From an uncultured Clostridia bacterium (GTDB lineage: Bacteria > Bacillota > Clostridia > Christensenellales > Borkfalkiaceae): a DNA stretch of 5,624 nt. The notes beneath the pieces are model-generated. The model was not told the DNA's origin. It searched no databases and saw nothing but the letters and a program-made list of their open reading frames with translations. A program made the translations under genes and the position numbers. Where the stretch lies: positions 1 through 5,624 of the forward strand of contig CALVZR010000028.1 in assembly GCA_944372565.1 (NCBI GenBank), written 5' to 3'. Positions 1 to 5,262 of the stretch are shown in pieces. Numbering within the stretch: the stretch's first letter is position 1; each line of letters begins with the position of its first letter.

Positions 1-30
1 TTTTTCGGAAAGAAAATTTTTACACGAAAG

Positions 31-47
31 AGACGAAAAATTCGTCT
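31..47. repeat. Small perfect inverted repeat
   Basis: AGACGAA (31-37) and TTCGTCT (41-47) are perfectly complementary around an AAA loop. Neither strand has a clear run of T directly after the stem, so it is not a convincing intrinsic terminator. It could be an operator or chance. Confidence 0.4.
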
Positions 48-86
48 GCAAATTTACCACCATTTTGCAAATTTTTACTACCATTT
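47..86. repeat. Two-copy imperfect direct repeat
   Basis: Two adjacent units, 47-65 and 66-86, both begin TGCAAATTT and end ACCATTT. They differ by a 2-base length change and a C/T difference in the middle. The period is about two helical turns, which would place the two units on the same face of the DNA. This would suit a protein-binding site, but in A+T-rich DNA a chance duplication is equally possible. Confidence 0.4.
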
Positions 87-143
87 AATTTTAGGGCTTT
101 TTTGCTTCTGCATAAATATTCTAAAAAGCGCATAAAACAATAG

Positions 144-173
144 AAAAAATACACAAATCGCAACGATTTGTGC
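144..173 (-). terminator. Rho-independent terminator of the tRNA-Thr unit
   Basis: Read on the minus strand, GCACAAATCG (173-164) pairs with CGATTTGTGT (160-151) around a TTG loop. That gives a 10-bp stem, with one G-T pair at its base, followed by ATTTTTT (150-144). It begins about 10 nt after the tRNA CCA end, the normal place for a tRNA terminator. On the plus strand the stem is followed by a shorter T run, so weak bidirectional action is possible. Confidence 0.88.
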
Positions 174-182
174 ATTTTTATG

Positions 183-258
183 TGGAGCTGCTAACCGGAT
201 TCGAACCGGTGACCTCGTCCTTACCAAGGACGTGCTCTACCTGCTGAGCCATAGCAGC
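183..258 (-). tRNA. tRNA-Thr (anticodon GGT), CCA encoded
   Basis: A complete cloverleaf reads on the minus strand. The acceptor strand GCTGCTA pairs with TAGCAGC. The D arm is GCTC/GAGC with loop AGCAGGTA. The anticodon stem is CGTCC/GGACG with loop TTGGTAA, so the anticodon is GGT, reading ACC and ACT threonine codons. The variable loop is AGGTC, and the T arm is ACCGG-TTCGAAT-CCGGT. The 3' end is TCCA, so the discriminator is U and CCA is encoded. G1-C72 and C2-G71, known threonine identity pairs in E. coli, are present. It is preceded in its own transcript by two 5'-half copies of itself and followed by an intrinsic terminator. The nearest promoter is about 290 nt upstream, below ftsZ. 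Confidence 0.97.
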
Positions 259-455
259 GTACTCAATTTTTCGCCGATTTTTACAGGGTTTTCGGCCCCC
301 CGATTTTACTGCCGTTTATCCTTACCAAGGACGTGCTCTACCTGCTGAGCCATAGCAGCATACTCAATTTTTCGCCGATTTTTACAGGGTTTTCGGCCCC
401 CCGATTTTACTGCCGTTTATCCTTACCAAGGACGTGCTCTACCTGCTGAGCCATA
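218..455 (-). repeat. 101-bp tandem repeat built on the tRNA-Thr 5' half (about 2.4 copies)
   Basis: Unit 1 is 218-318, unit 2 is 319-419, and a partial unit 3 is 420-455. Units 1 and 2 differ at a single base (G259 against A360); the 36 bp of unit 3 match exactly. Each full unit holds 41 bp equal to tRNA nucleotides 1-41 (acceptor 5' strand, D arm, most of the anticodon arm) and a 60-bp spacer. Unit 1's 41 bp are part of the intact tRNA. The spacer contains TCGG-GGGG-CCGA, a potential 4-bp hairpin. The near identity implies a recent duplication, ongoing homogenisation or an assembly error. Confidence 0.95.
319..359 (-). pseudogene. tRNA-Thr 5'-half copy, middle unit
   Basis: These 41 bp are identical to nucleotides 1-41 of the tRNA-Thr at 183-258, including the acceptor 5' strand GCTGCTA, the whole D arm and the GGT anticodon loop. 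After GGA of the anticodon stem the sequence changes to TAAACGG, so there is no variable loop, T arm, acceptor 3' strand or CCA. The anticodon stem keeps three Watson-Crick pairs plus a G-U pair and loses the last one. Without a T arm, normal RNase P processing and aminoacylation are not expected. It lies inside the presumed leader of the intact tRNA. Confidence 0.9.
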
Positions 456-460
456 TCGGC
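420..460 (-). pseudogene. tRNA-Thr 5'-half copy, outermost unit with a different acceptor strand
   Basis: Positions 420-455 match nucleotides 6-41 of the intact tRNA exactly. The preceding bases give an acceptor strand GCCGATA instead of GCTGCTA, so this copy may descend from a different tRNA-Thr gene. G1 and C2 are still those expected for threonine. The 3' half is replaced by the 60-bp spacer. That spacer contains ATCGGC (minus strand, 379-374), which could pair with GCCGAT (460-455). No CCA follows. It is probably a remnant; a transcribed tRNA-like element cannot be excluded. Confidence 0.8.
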
Positions 461-510
461 GTTTTATTCTGCGCGGCGCATAAAAAGAAACAAACTCTTC
501 CCCGTTTCCG

Positions 511-593
511 AAAAAACGAAAACGCGCGGCGACATACGCAAAGCATTATCAATTATAACCGAAATGCTTTGCGTTGTCAATCATAATCGCGCG
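511..593 (-). terminator. Likely terminator of the ftsZ transcript, overlapping the tRNA promoter
   Basis: ACGCAAAGCATT (536-547) and AATGCTTTGCGT (563-574) are perfectly complementary. GACA (531-534) and TGTC (575-578) extend this to 16 bp with one bulged T at 535. CGCGCG blocks at 523-528 and 588-593 can close an outer stem. On the minus strand that outer stem is followed at once by TTTTCGTTTTTT (522-511). The structure starts 7 bp after the ftsZ stop, which fits a terminator for the dcw transcript. The interrupted U tract and the internal loop make it non-canonical, and the inverted repeat could instead be an operator. Confidence 0.55.
552..580 (-). promoter_or_regulatory. Perfect consensus sigma-A promoter for the tRNA-Thr unit
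   Basis: On the minus strand TTGACA (580-575) is separated by exactly 17 bp from TATAAT (557-552), a full match to the housekeeping consensus. Transcription should start near 545. It would read through the outer half-copy, the middle half-copy and the intact tRNA to the terminator at 144-173. The promoter lies within the inverted repeat at 531-578: one arm fills most of the spacer and part of the -35, and the other covers the start site. This leaves open regulation by a dyad-binding protein. Confidence 0.85.
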
Positions 594-600
594 AATTAGT

Positions 601-1914
601 TTACTTTTTCCCGAAAATCTTTTTCATAAAAGCGGGCAGTTCCTTTTTCCCGTCCAATCTGGGAGAAGGAACGTCGTCTTCCTCCTCTTCAAACATCTTG
701 CGGGAAACCTGCTCCAGCTTTCTTTCCGCCTCGGTATCCGGTACTGCGGGGCGGGGCGCCTGCTGCGCCTGCGCCGCGCTCTCCACGCGGCTCGGCTGAG
801 GCTGCGGGGCGAAATCCTCTTCATACTTCCTCCCCGTTTCAAATTCGTAAATCAGCGGCGGAATGTTGCTCTTTGCCGCCGGTCTCGGAGCGGGCTTGGG
901 CTCTTCCTTCTTGATGTTGAGCGCCTGCACCGAATCCACTTCCTCCATATCCATGCCCGCGGGAACGGTATTGAACCCCGTTGCGATGATGGTTACGGCG
1001 ACTTCGTCCACAAACGTTTCGTCGATCGCCGCGCCGAAAATGATATTCGCGGAGTAATCGATCACGCCCTGCACGAGTTTTGCCGCTTCGCTCACTTCGC
1101 CGAGGGACATATCCTTGCCGCCCGTAATATTCAGAATCACGCCCTTCGCCCCCTCGATGGTCGTTTCGAGCAAGGGGCTGGAAACCGCCTGGCGCACGGC
1201 CTCGATCATCTTGTTTTCGCCCTTCGCGCGCCCGATGCCCATATGGGCAAGTCCCTGGTTGCGCATAATGGCGCTCACGTCCGCAAAATCGAGATTGATG
1301 AGCGCGGGCGTGGCGATGAGGTTCACGATGCCGCTGATCCCCTGTTTGAGCACGTCGTCCGCGACCTTGAACGCGTCGCCGAACGGCGTGGAGCCGGGCA
1401 GCACCTGCAGCAGTTTATCGTTGGGGATCACGACCAGCGTATCGACATATTTTCTGAGATTGATGATGCCGTTTTTGGCATTTTCCTCCCTCTTTCTTCC
1501 CTCGAAAGAGAAGGGTTTCGTGATGACCGCCACCGTGAGCACGCCGAGCTCCTTTGCGATACGGGCGATGACGGGCGCTGCGCCCGTTCCCGTGCCGCCG
1601 CCCATGCCCGCGGCGATGAAGAGCAGATCCGTTCCCTTGATGAGTTCGGTCAGTTCGTCCTTGCTCTCCTCCGCGGCGCGCTCGCCGATTTCGGGGTTTG
1701 CCCCCGCGCCCAGCCCTTTGGTGAGGCTTTCGCCGATCTGAATGCGCTTATCCGCCTTGGAAAGCAGCAAAACCTGCTTATCCGTATTTACGGAAATAAA
1801 TTCCGCGCTCGTCAAATTGGAATCCACCATGCTGTTGATGGCGTTGTTTCCGCCTCCACCGACACCTATGACCTTGATGACGGCAATGTTCGTGTTCTCC
1901 TCACTGTTAAACAT
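601..1914 (-). CDS. ftsZ: Cell division protein FtsZ
   Basis: Tubulin-like GTPase that polymerises into the cytokinetic Z ring at midcell. The 437-aa product begins with a short N-terminal tail and the nucleotide-binding strand IKVIGVGGGGNNAIN (13-27). The tubulin signature GGGTGTG is at 105-111. The T7 synergy loop NLDFADV is at 207-213, with the aspartates (209, 212) that complete the neighbouring subunit's GTPase site. The folded core ends near residue 320. A proline-, alanine- and acid-rich linker of about 100 residues (320-422) follows, longer than the roughly 50 residues of B. subtilis. The last residues, ELPAFMKKIFGKK (425-437), are the C-terminal peptide expected to bind FtsA and other partners, here with a basic end. 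The ATG follows a strong GGAGG site (1926-1922) at 7-nt spacing. It is the last dcw gene, 33 bp after ftsA. Confidence 0.98.
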   Translation of the reverse strand: MFNSEENTNIAVIKVIGVGGGGNNAINSMVDSNLTSAEFISVNTDKQVLLLSKADKRIQIGESLTKGLGAGANPEIGERAAEESKDELTELIKGTDLLFIAAGMGGGTGTGAAPVIARIAKELGVLTVAVITKPFSFEGRKREENAKNGIINLRKYVDTLVVIPNDKLLQVLPGSTPFGDAFKVADDVLKQGISGIVNLIATPALINLDFADVSAIMRNQGLAHMGIGRAKGENKMIEAVRQAVSSPLLETTIEGAKGVILNITGGKDMSLGEVSEAAKLVQGVIDYSANIIFGAAIDETFVDEVAVTIIATGFNTVPAGMDMEEVDSVQALNIKKEEPKPAPRPAAKSNIPPLIYEFETGRKYEEDFAPQPQPSRVESAAQAQQAPRPAVPDTEAERKLEQVSRKMFEEEEDDVPSPRLDGKKELPAFMKKIFGKK

Positions 1915-1947
1915 TTCCTTTCCTCCGTTTGCTTGAAACTTGAAGTG

Positions 1948-3099
1948 TTATTTATCGAATAATTTTTTGAAAAAACTCTTTTTCTTCGCGGGCTGGCGGA
2001 GCGAGATGCTCATGAGCGCCGCGAGGGACGAATCCGTGGGCCTGTTCATGTTGGGCAGCGCGGGCGAAAGCGTTTCCGTAACCAGATTGAGCCGCCCCGC
2101 AATGCGCTCTTTCGCGCCGCGGATCAGGCTGACGCCGCCTCCCGTGAGGGACAGCGGCACATATTCCGGAATGGAAAAACGGCTGTCCGTAAGGCAGTAC
2201 TGCACGTTTTCGCAAAGCTCGTCCAAACTTTCGAAAACGAGTTCGTTCACTTTATCCGCGGGGAAGGAATATTCCTTATCCCCGTCTATGATCTTATAGC
2301 TTTCCCCTTCGCCGTCCACGCTGAGATTGACCTTGCGTTTGAGTTTTTCCGCGATATCCGGCTCGATATCGAAAAACTCCGTCAAAAGCGCGGCGATGTT
2401 TCCCCCGCCGTAGGCAAATCCCTTCTGATAGATGATCGCGTCCCCCTGCACGACGGAAAAACTCGTGGTGATATACCCCACGTCGAGGAGGAGGGCGGAG
2501 CGGTCCCGCACCTCGGGGCGGAACAGATAGAGCGCCTCCGCAAGCGCGGAAGAAACGTATTCGACGTTTTCGACGCCGTTCTTTTGCAGAACGGGCGTGA
2601 AGAAATCTACGAAATTTTTATCGCACAGCACGTAGGAAAGTTCGCCCCGCAAAGAGCGGCTCACTTCCCCCACGGGATCGGCGACGCGGCGGGCGTCGTC
2701 CAGCACGAAATCCACCCCCGAACGGTTGATGATCGTATATCTTTTCGATCTGAGTTCGTAAGCGCTGTCGTAAAGTTTGTTGAGTTCGGCTTCGCCGATG
2801 CGGCGGGGCCGCTCGAAGGAAATCTGATGGTCTTTGAGCACCACGGTGGTAAATTCCCCGGGAACGCCCACGTAAACCGTTTCCAGATCGGGTTTCAGAT
2901 TGGCGAAAACCCCTTTCAGGCAGGCGCGCACGGCGGCTTCCGTGCCCGCTTTATCCAAAAATTCCCCCTCGTAAAATCCTTCGTAACTCTGCCGGGCGAA
3001 CCCCTTGATTACGAAGGTATCGTTCGGCCCGCTTTCCGCGGCCGCTGCCGTGACGCCGGAAGAGCCGATATCCAGAATCGTTACCGTTTTCTTTCGCAT
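1948..3099 (-). CDS. ftsA: Cell division protein FtsA, divergent ATPase motif
   Basis: Actin-family protein that tethers FtsZ filaments to the inner face of the membrane. The 383-aa product is shorter than typical FtsA (about 420-440). Phosphate-1 motif LDIGSSG is at 9-15. The FtsA-specific 1C (SHS2-type) region spans roughly 73-185, starting TVYVGVPG. Phosphate-2 is DVGYITT at 206-212, where most FtsA proteins have a glycine-rich DIGGGTT. The adenosine motif LTGGG is at 318-322. The C-terminus, AKKKSFFKKLFDK (371-383), is a basic amphipathic stretch that fits the FtsA membrane-targeting helix. Position directly before ftsZ (33-bp gap) and 15 bp after ftsQ supports the call. The ATG at 3099 has a G-rich, weak ribosome site (GGGGGAAG) 6 nt upstream. 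The altered phosphate-2 loop may weaken ATP binding; that is inference. Confidence 0.93.
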   Translation of the reverse strand: MRKKTVTILDIGSSGVTAAAAESGPNDTFVIKGFARQSYEGFYEGEFLDKAGTEAAVRACLKGVFANLKPDLETVYVGVPGEFTTVVLKDHQISFERPRRIGEAELNKLYDSAYELRSKRYTIINRSGVDFVLDDARRVADPVGEVSRSLRGELSYVLCDKNFVDFFTPVLQKNGVENVEYVSSALAEALYLFRPEVRDRSALLLDVGYITTSFSVVQGDAIIYQKGFAYGGGNIAALLTEFFDIEPDIAEKLKRKVNLSVDGEGESYKIIDGDKEYSFPADKVNELVFESLDELCENVQYCLTDSRFSIPEYVPLSLTGGGVSLIRGAKERIAGRLNLVTETLSPALPNMNRPTDSSLAALMSISLRQPAKKKSFFKKLFDK

Positions 3100-3114
3100 A
3101 GTTTTCTTCCCCCG

Positions 3115-3945
3115 TTATCCGTTTTCTGCGGCTTGTCCGCCGGGCGAATGTTCCGTAAATAAAACTTCCAGCTCGTTCGTTTCCTCGTTGCGGTGCACTT
3201 CGATGTACCACGTGGATTTCTGATAATCCGTGCCCTCGTTGAACGCCTGCAAGGCAAGCGCCATCTTGTCCACCCCCGCATCGAGCGCGGAATATACCCA
3301 AATCTCCACCCCCGTGCGCATATGGAAGACCACCTCGTCCATCAGCACTTCGCCGCCGATCTCCCCGTAGCGCACCTCGATTTCCTCTATCGTGTCGGTA
3401 TAATCGGCGAGTTCGCTCATCTGATACACGAGCGAAAGCAGACCGCCGTCTTCGAGCGAGAGAGTGGAACCGACTTCGGCGCTTATAACGGCAATATCCT
3501 CGCGAGCTTCTTCATCATCCTCGGCAAACGTTTTTGCCGTGAGGCGGATCAGACCGTCTTTCTGACCGCCCTCCGCGAGGATAAACCCGTCCCCGTCCAA
3601 AACATAAGAGGCGCCGCCGCTTTCAAACAAAAACATCTCCCGCCGTTCCGAAAGTTCCACTTCCAGCCCGTTAGGATAGGATTTTTCCAGTTTTTTCACC
3701 TCGAAATAAGGATAGGCGGCGAGTTCTTTCCGAATTTCTTCCGTATCGAGAAAAAGAAGGCTTTTCCCCCTGTGCGCTTCGAGCGTTTCGCGGATCTCGC
3801 CCTCGTATGCGCCGCCGTTTTCGCCCAAGACGAAACGCACGCGTACTTCCGCAAGCGAAAATACCGAGAAAAACGCTACGATGACGACGATGAGAAACGC
3901 CGCCGCGACGATCAGATTGAGAAAAATCCTTCTTTTGCCTTTCAT
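3115..3945 (-). CDS. ftsQ: Cell division protein FtsQ/DivIB
   Basis: Bitopic membrane protein that links the cytoplasmic and extracytoplasmic divisome (with FtsL and FtsB/DivIC) and helps control septal wall synthesis. The 276-aa product has a short basic N-terminus (MKGKRR), one transmembrane segment at about 7-29, and a POTRA-like domain at about 31-100. That domain holds the family pattern of a P-Y-F strand, then YPNGLEVELSERR (90-102), matching the usual P-x-x-L-x-I-x-x-x-E-R. An acidic extracytoplasmic beta domain fills the rest. Sequence is poorly conserved in this family, so the call rests on topology, this motif and the position between murA and ftsA. The ATG at 3945 is the first usable start because an in-frame TGA lies two codons upstream (3951-3949). 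The GGTGAAGG ribosome site touches the ATG, which suggests coupling to murA translation (19-bp gap). Confidence 0.88.
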   Translation of the reverse strand: MKGKRRIFLNLIVAAAFLIVVIVAFFSVFSLAEVRVRFVLGENGGAYEGEIRETLEAHRGKSLLFLDTEEIRKELAAYPYFEVKKLEKSYPNGLEVELSERREMFLFESGGASYVLDGDGFILAEGGQKDGLIRLTAKTFAEDDEEAREDIAVISAEVGSTLSLEDGGLLSLVYQMSELADYTDTIEEIEVRYGEIGGEVLMDEVVFHMRTGVEIWVYSALDAGVDKMALALQAFNEGTDYQKSTWYIEVHRNEETNELEVLFTEHSPGGQAAENG

Positions 3946-3953
3946 CCTTCACC
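3946..3953 (-). promoter_or_regulatory. Ribosome site abutting the ftsQ start codon
   Basis: GGTGAAGG lies directly against the ATG, with no spacer, whereas 5-9 nt is usual. An in-frame TGA at 3951-3949 rules out an earlier start, and no ATG, GTG or TTG occurs before the membrane segment. Initiation is therefore probably inefficient on its own, and may depend on ribosomes ending murA translation 19 bp upstream. Confidence 0.5.
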
Positions 3954-3964
3954 AAAAGCGGCTT

Positions 3965-5212
3965 TTACACTCTGACGAAGTCCGCCCCGAGAGAGCGGAA
4001 TTTTTCTTCCGGTTTGTAATAGCCGCGCTCCACGTGTTTCACGTCCTCTATCACGGTCGTGCCGCGGGCGTTCAGCCCCGCGATCATCAGTGCGGCGCCG
4101 CCGCGCAGATCGTGCGCGGCAACCTTCGCCCCGTGCAGTTCCTTCACGCCGTTCACGATGGCAACCCTGTCTTTCACGACGATGTTCGCCCCCATCCGGT
4201 TGAGTTCGCGGACGTGTTTGAAACGCGTTTCGAAAATGTTTTCGCGAATGACGGAGATCCCCTCGCTCACCGAGGCGAGCGCGACCATCTGCGCCTGCAT
4301 ATCGGTGGGGAATCCCGGATAGGGAAGAGTTTCAATATTGAAGCTCTTCCTGCCGCTGCCGCTTCGCAGGTATATTATATCATTTTTTATGGTGATTTTA
4401 CAAGTATTCTCGCAAAGTTTATGTAATAAAGCGGAAATTTTTTCGGCGTTGCAGTTGGAAATTTCCACCGAACCGCCCGTAGCGGCCGCCGCCACGAGGT
4501 ACGTGCCCGCCTCTATCCTGTCGAAGAGAGGCTTATATTCCGTGCCGTGCAGCTTCTTCACGCCGTCCACGGTGATGACGCTCGTTCCCGCTCCCGCGAC
4601 GCGCGCCCCCATGGAGTTGAGGAAATTCTGCAAATCCTCCACTTCGGGCTCCTTCGCGGCGTTGTGGATGATTGTGCGCCCTTCCGCCGTCGCCGCGGCG
4701 AGGATGATGTTTTCCGTCGCCCCCACGCTCGGGAAATCGAAATAGATGTTTCCCCCTTTCAGCTTCTCCGCGCGGCAGACGATTTCGCCGCCCGCCTCGT
4801 CCACTTTCACCCCCATCTGTTCCAGACCGTGCAGGTGCAGGTCGATGGGACGGAGCCCGATGTCGCACCCGCCGGGATAAGACGCTTCCGCGATTTTAAA
4901 ACGCGAAATGAGCGCTCCGAGCATAAAGACGGACGAGCGCATCTCTTTGGAAAGGTTGTAAGGGATCGTATATCCGTGCATCGAAGAGGAGTTCACGATA
5001 AGATCTTTCCCCTCGAAACGCACTTTTACACCGAGTTCTCTTAAAATGCGGATCATGCTTTCGACGTCGAGTATGGGCGGACAGTTTCTGATCACGACCT
5101 CCCCGTCCGTCAGAACCGAGGCAGCCAAAAGAGGCAGAACGGCGTTTTTCGCCGATTCCGCCTCCGTTTTTCCGTCCAGCCTGATTCCGCCTTTGATGAT
5201 GTATTTTGCCAT
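3965..5212 (-). CDS. murA: UDP-N-acetylglucosamine 1-carboxyvinyltransferase MurA
   Basis: Cytoplasmic enzyme that transfers enolpyruvyl from phosphoenolpyruvate to UDP-GlcNAc, the first committed step of peptidoglycan synthesis and the target of fosfomycin. The 415-aa product has the usual length. Key residues, by comparison with E. coli MurA, are K22-N23 in SAKNAVLP, R92, catalytic C116 in YPGGCDIGLRP (E. coli C115), the SVGATEN segment at 162-168, D304 in PGFPTD (E. coli D305), R370 in DLRGG and R396 in VERGY. Because the catalytic cysteine is present, fosfomycin sensitivity is expected; the Asp variant of resistant species is absent. The ATG follows AGAAGGCGG (ending at 5221) at 8-nt spacing. 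It lies 50 bp after the ftsW-like gene and 19 bp before ftsQ. Codons for residues about 255-281 are strikingly A+T-rich and overlap a candidate internal promoter. Many Bacillota carry a second murA, so which paralogue this is cannot be told. Confidence 0.97.
   Translation of the reverse strand: MAKYIIKGGIRLDGKTEAESAKNAVLPLLAASVLTDGEVVIRNCPPILDVESMIRILRELGVKVRFEGKDLIVNSSSMHGYTIPYNLSKEMRSSVFMLGALISRFKIAEASYPGGCDIGLRPIDLHLHGLEQMGVKVDEAGGEIVCRAEKLKGGNIYFDFPSVGATENIILAAATAEGRTIIHNAAKEPEVEDLQNFLNSMGARVAGAGTSVITVDGVKKLHGTEYKPLFDRIEAGTYLVAAAATGGSVEISNCNAEKISALLHKLCENTCKITIKNDIIYLRSGSGRKSFNIETLPYPGFPTDMQAQMVALASVSEGISVIRENIFETRFKHVRELNRMGANIVVKDRVAIVNGVKELHGAKVAAHDLRGGAALMIAGLNARGTTVIEDVKHVERGYYKPEEKFRSLGADFVRV
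4374..4403 (-). promoter_or_regulatory. Candidate internal promoter inside murA (extended -10)
   Basis: On the minus strand, TGATATAAT (4382-4374) is a perfect extended -10. TTGTAA (4403-4398) sits 18 bp upstream and matches four of six -35 bases. Transcription would start near 4367 and run into ftsQ, ftsA and ftsZ. The site lies in an approximately 75-bp A+T-rich patch (4370-4446, about a quarter G+C) within a G+C-rich gene. Internal promoters feeding ftsA-ftsZ are well known in other dcw clusters. Confidence 0.55.
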
Positions 5213-5262
5213 AATATGTACCGCCTTCTATACAACATAATATGGCGAAAACCCGCAAAACG

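Larger units (their letters stand above)
1..143. other. A+T-rich intergenic stretch without a gene
   Basis: No open reading frame of convincing length and no RNA gene is visible on either strand. The stretch is rich in A and T runs. It holds a small perfect hairpin (31-47) and a two-copy imperfect direct repeat (47-86), listed separately. It lies downstream of the tRNA terminator, so it may be the upstream region of a further gene beyond the left edge. No convincing promoter was found in it. Confidence 0.6.

Noticed and set aside
218..460. CRISPR-like array: 36-41 bp repeats separated by 60-bp spacers
   Set aside because: The two spacers are identical but for one base, and the repeat is the 5' half of a tRNA. 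This is a tandem duplication, not an array with unique spacers.
183..460. Attachment site of an integrated element at the tRNA
   Set aside because: The duplicated part is the 5' half in close tandem, no integrase or cargo lies between the copies, and both flanks are ordinary. Tandem duplication explains it better.
470..480. Inverted repeat TGCGC/GCGCA in the tRNA leader
   Set aside because: Only 4-5 bp with a 1-3 nt loop and no T run directly after it. Too weak to call a terminator or regulatory hairpin.
574..1962. Long plus-strand open frame of 462 codons opposite ftsZ
   Set aside because: It lies antisense to a clear ftsZ, shows no recognisable domain and has an arginine- and histidine-rich composition typical of antisense frames in G+C-rich genes.
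3954..3966. Inverted repeat AAAAGC/GCTTTT at the murA stop codon
   Set aside because: The centre is one base, too short for a hairpin loop, and no T run follows. It is unlikely to be a terminator inside this tightly packed operon.
3193..3975. Plus-strand open frame of 260 codons opposite ftsQ
   Set aside because: No family resemblance and no convincing ribosome site. It is explained by the codon composition of ftsQ on the other strand.
4547..5044. Plus-strand open frame opposite murA
   Set aside because: It is antisense to well-conserved MurA sequence and has no recognisable motif.
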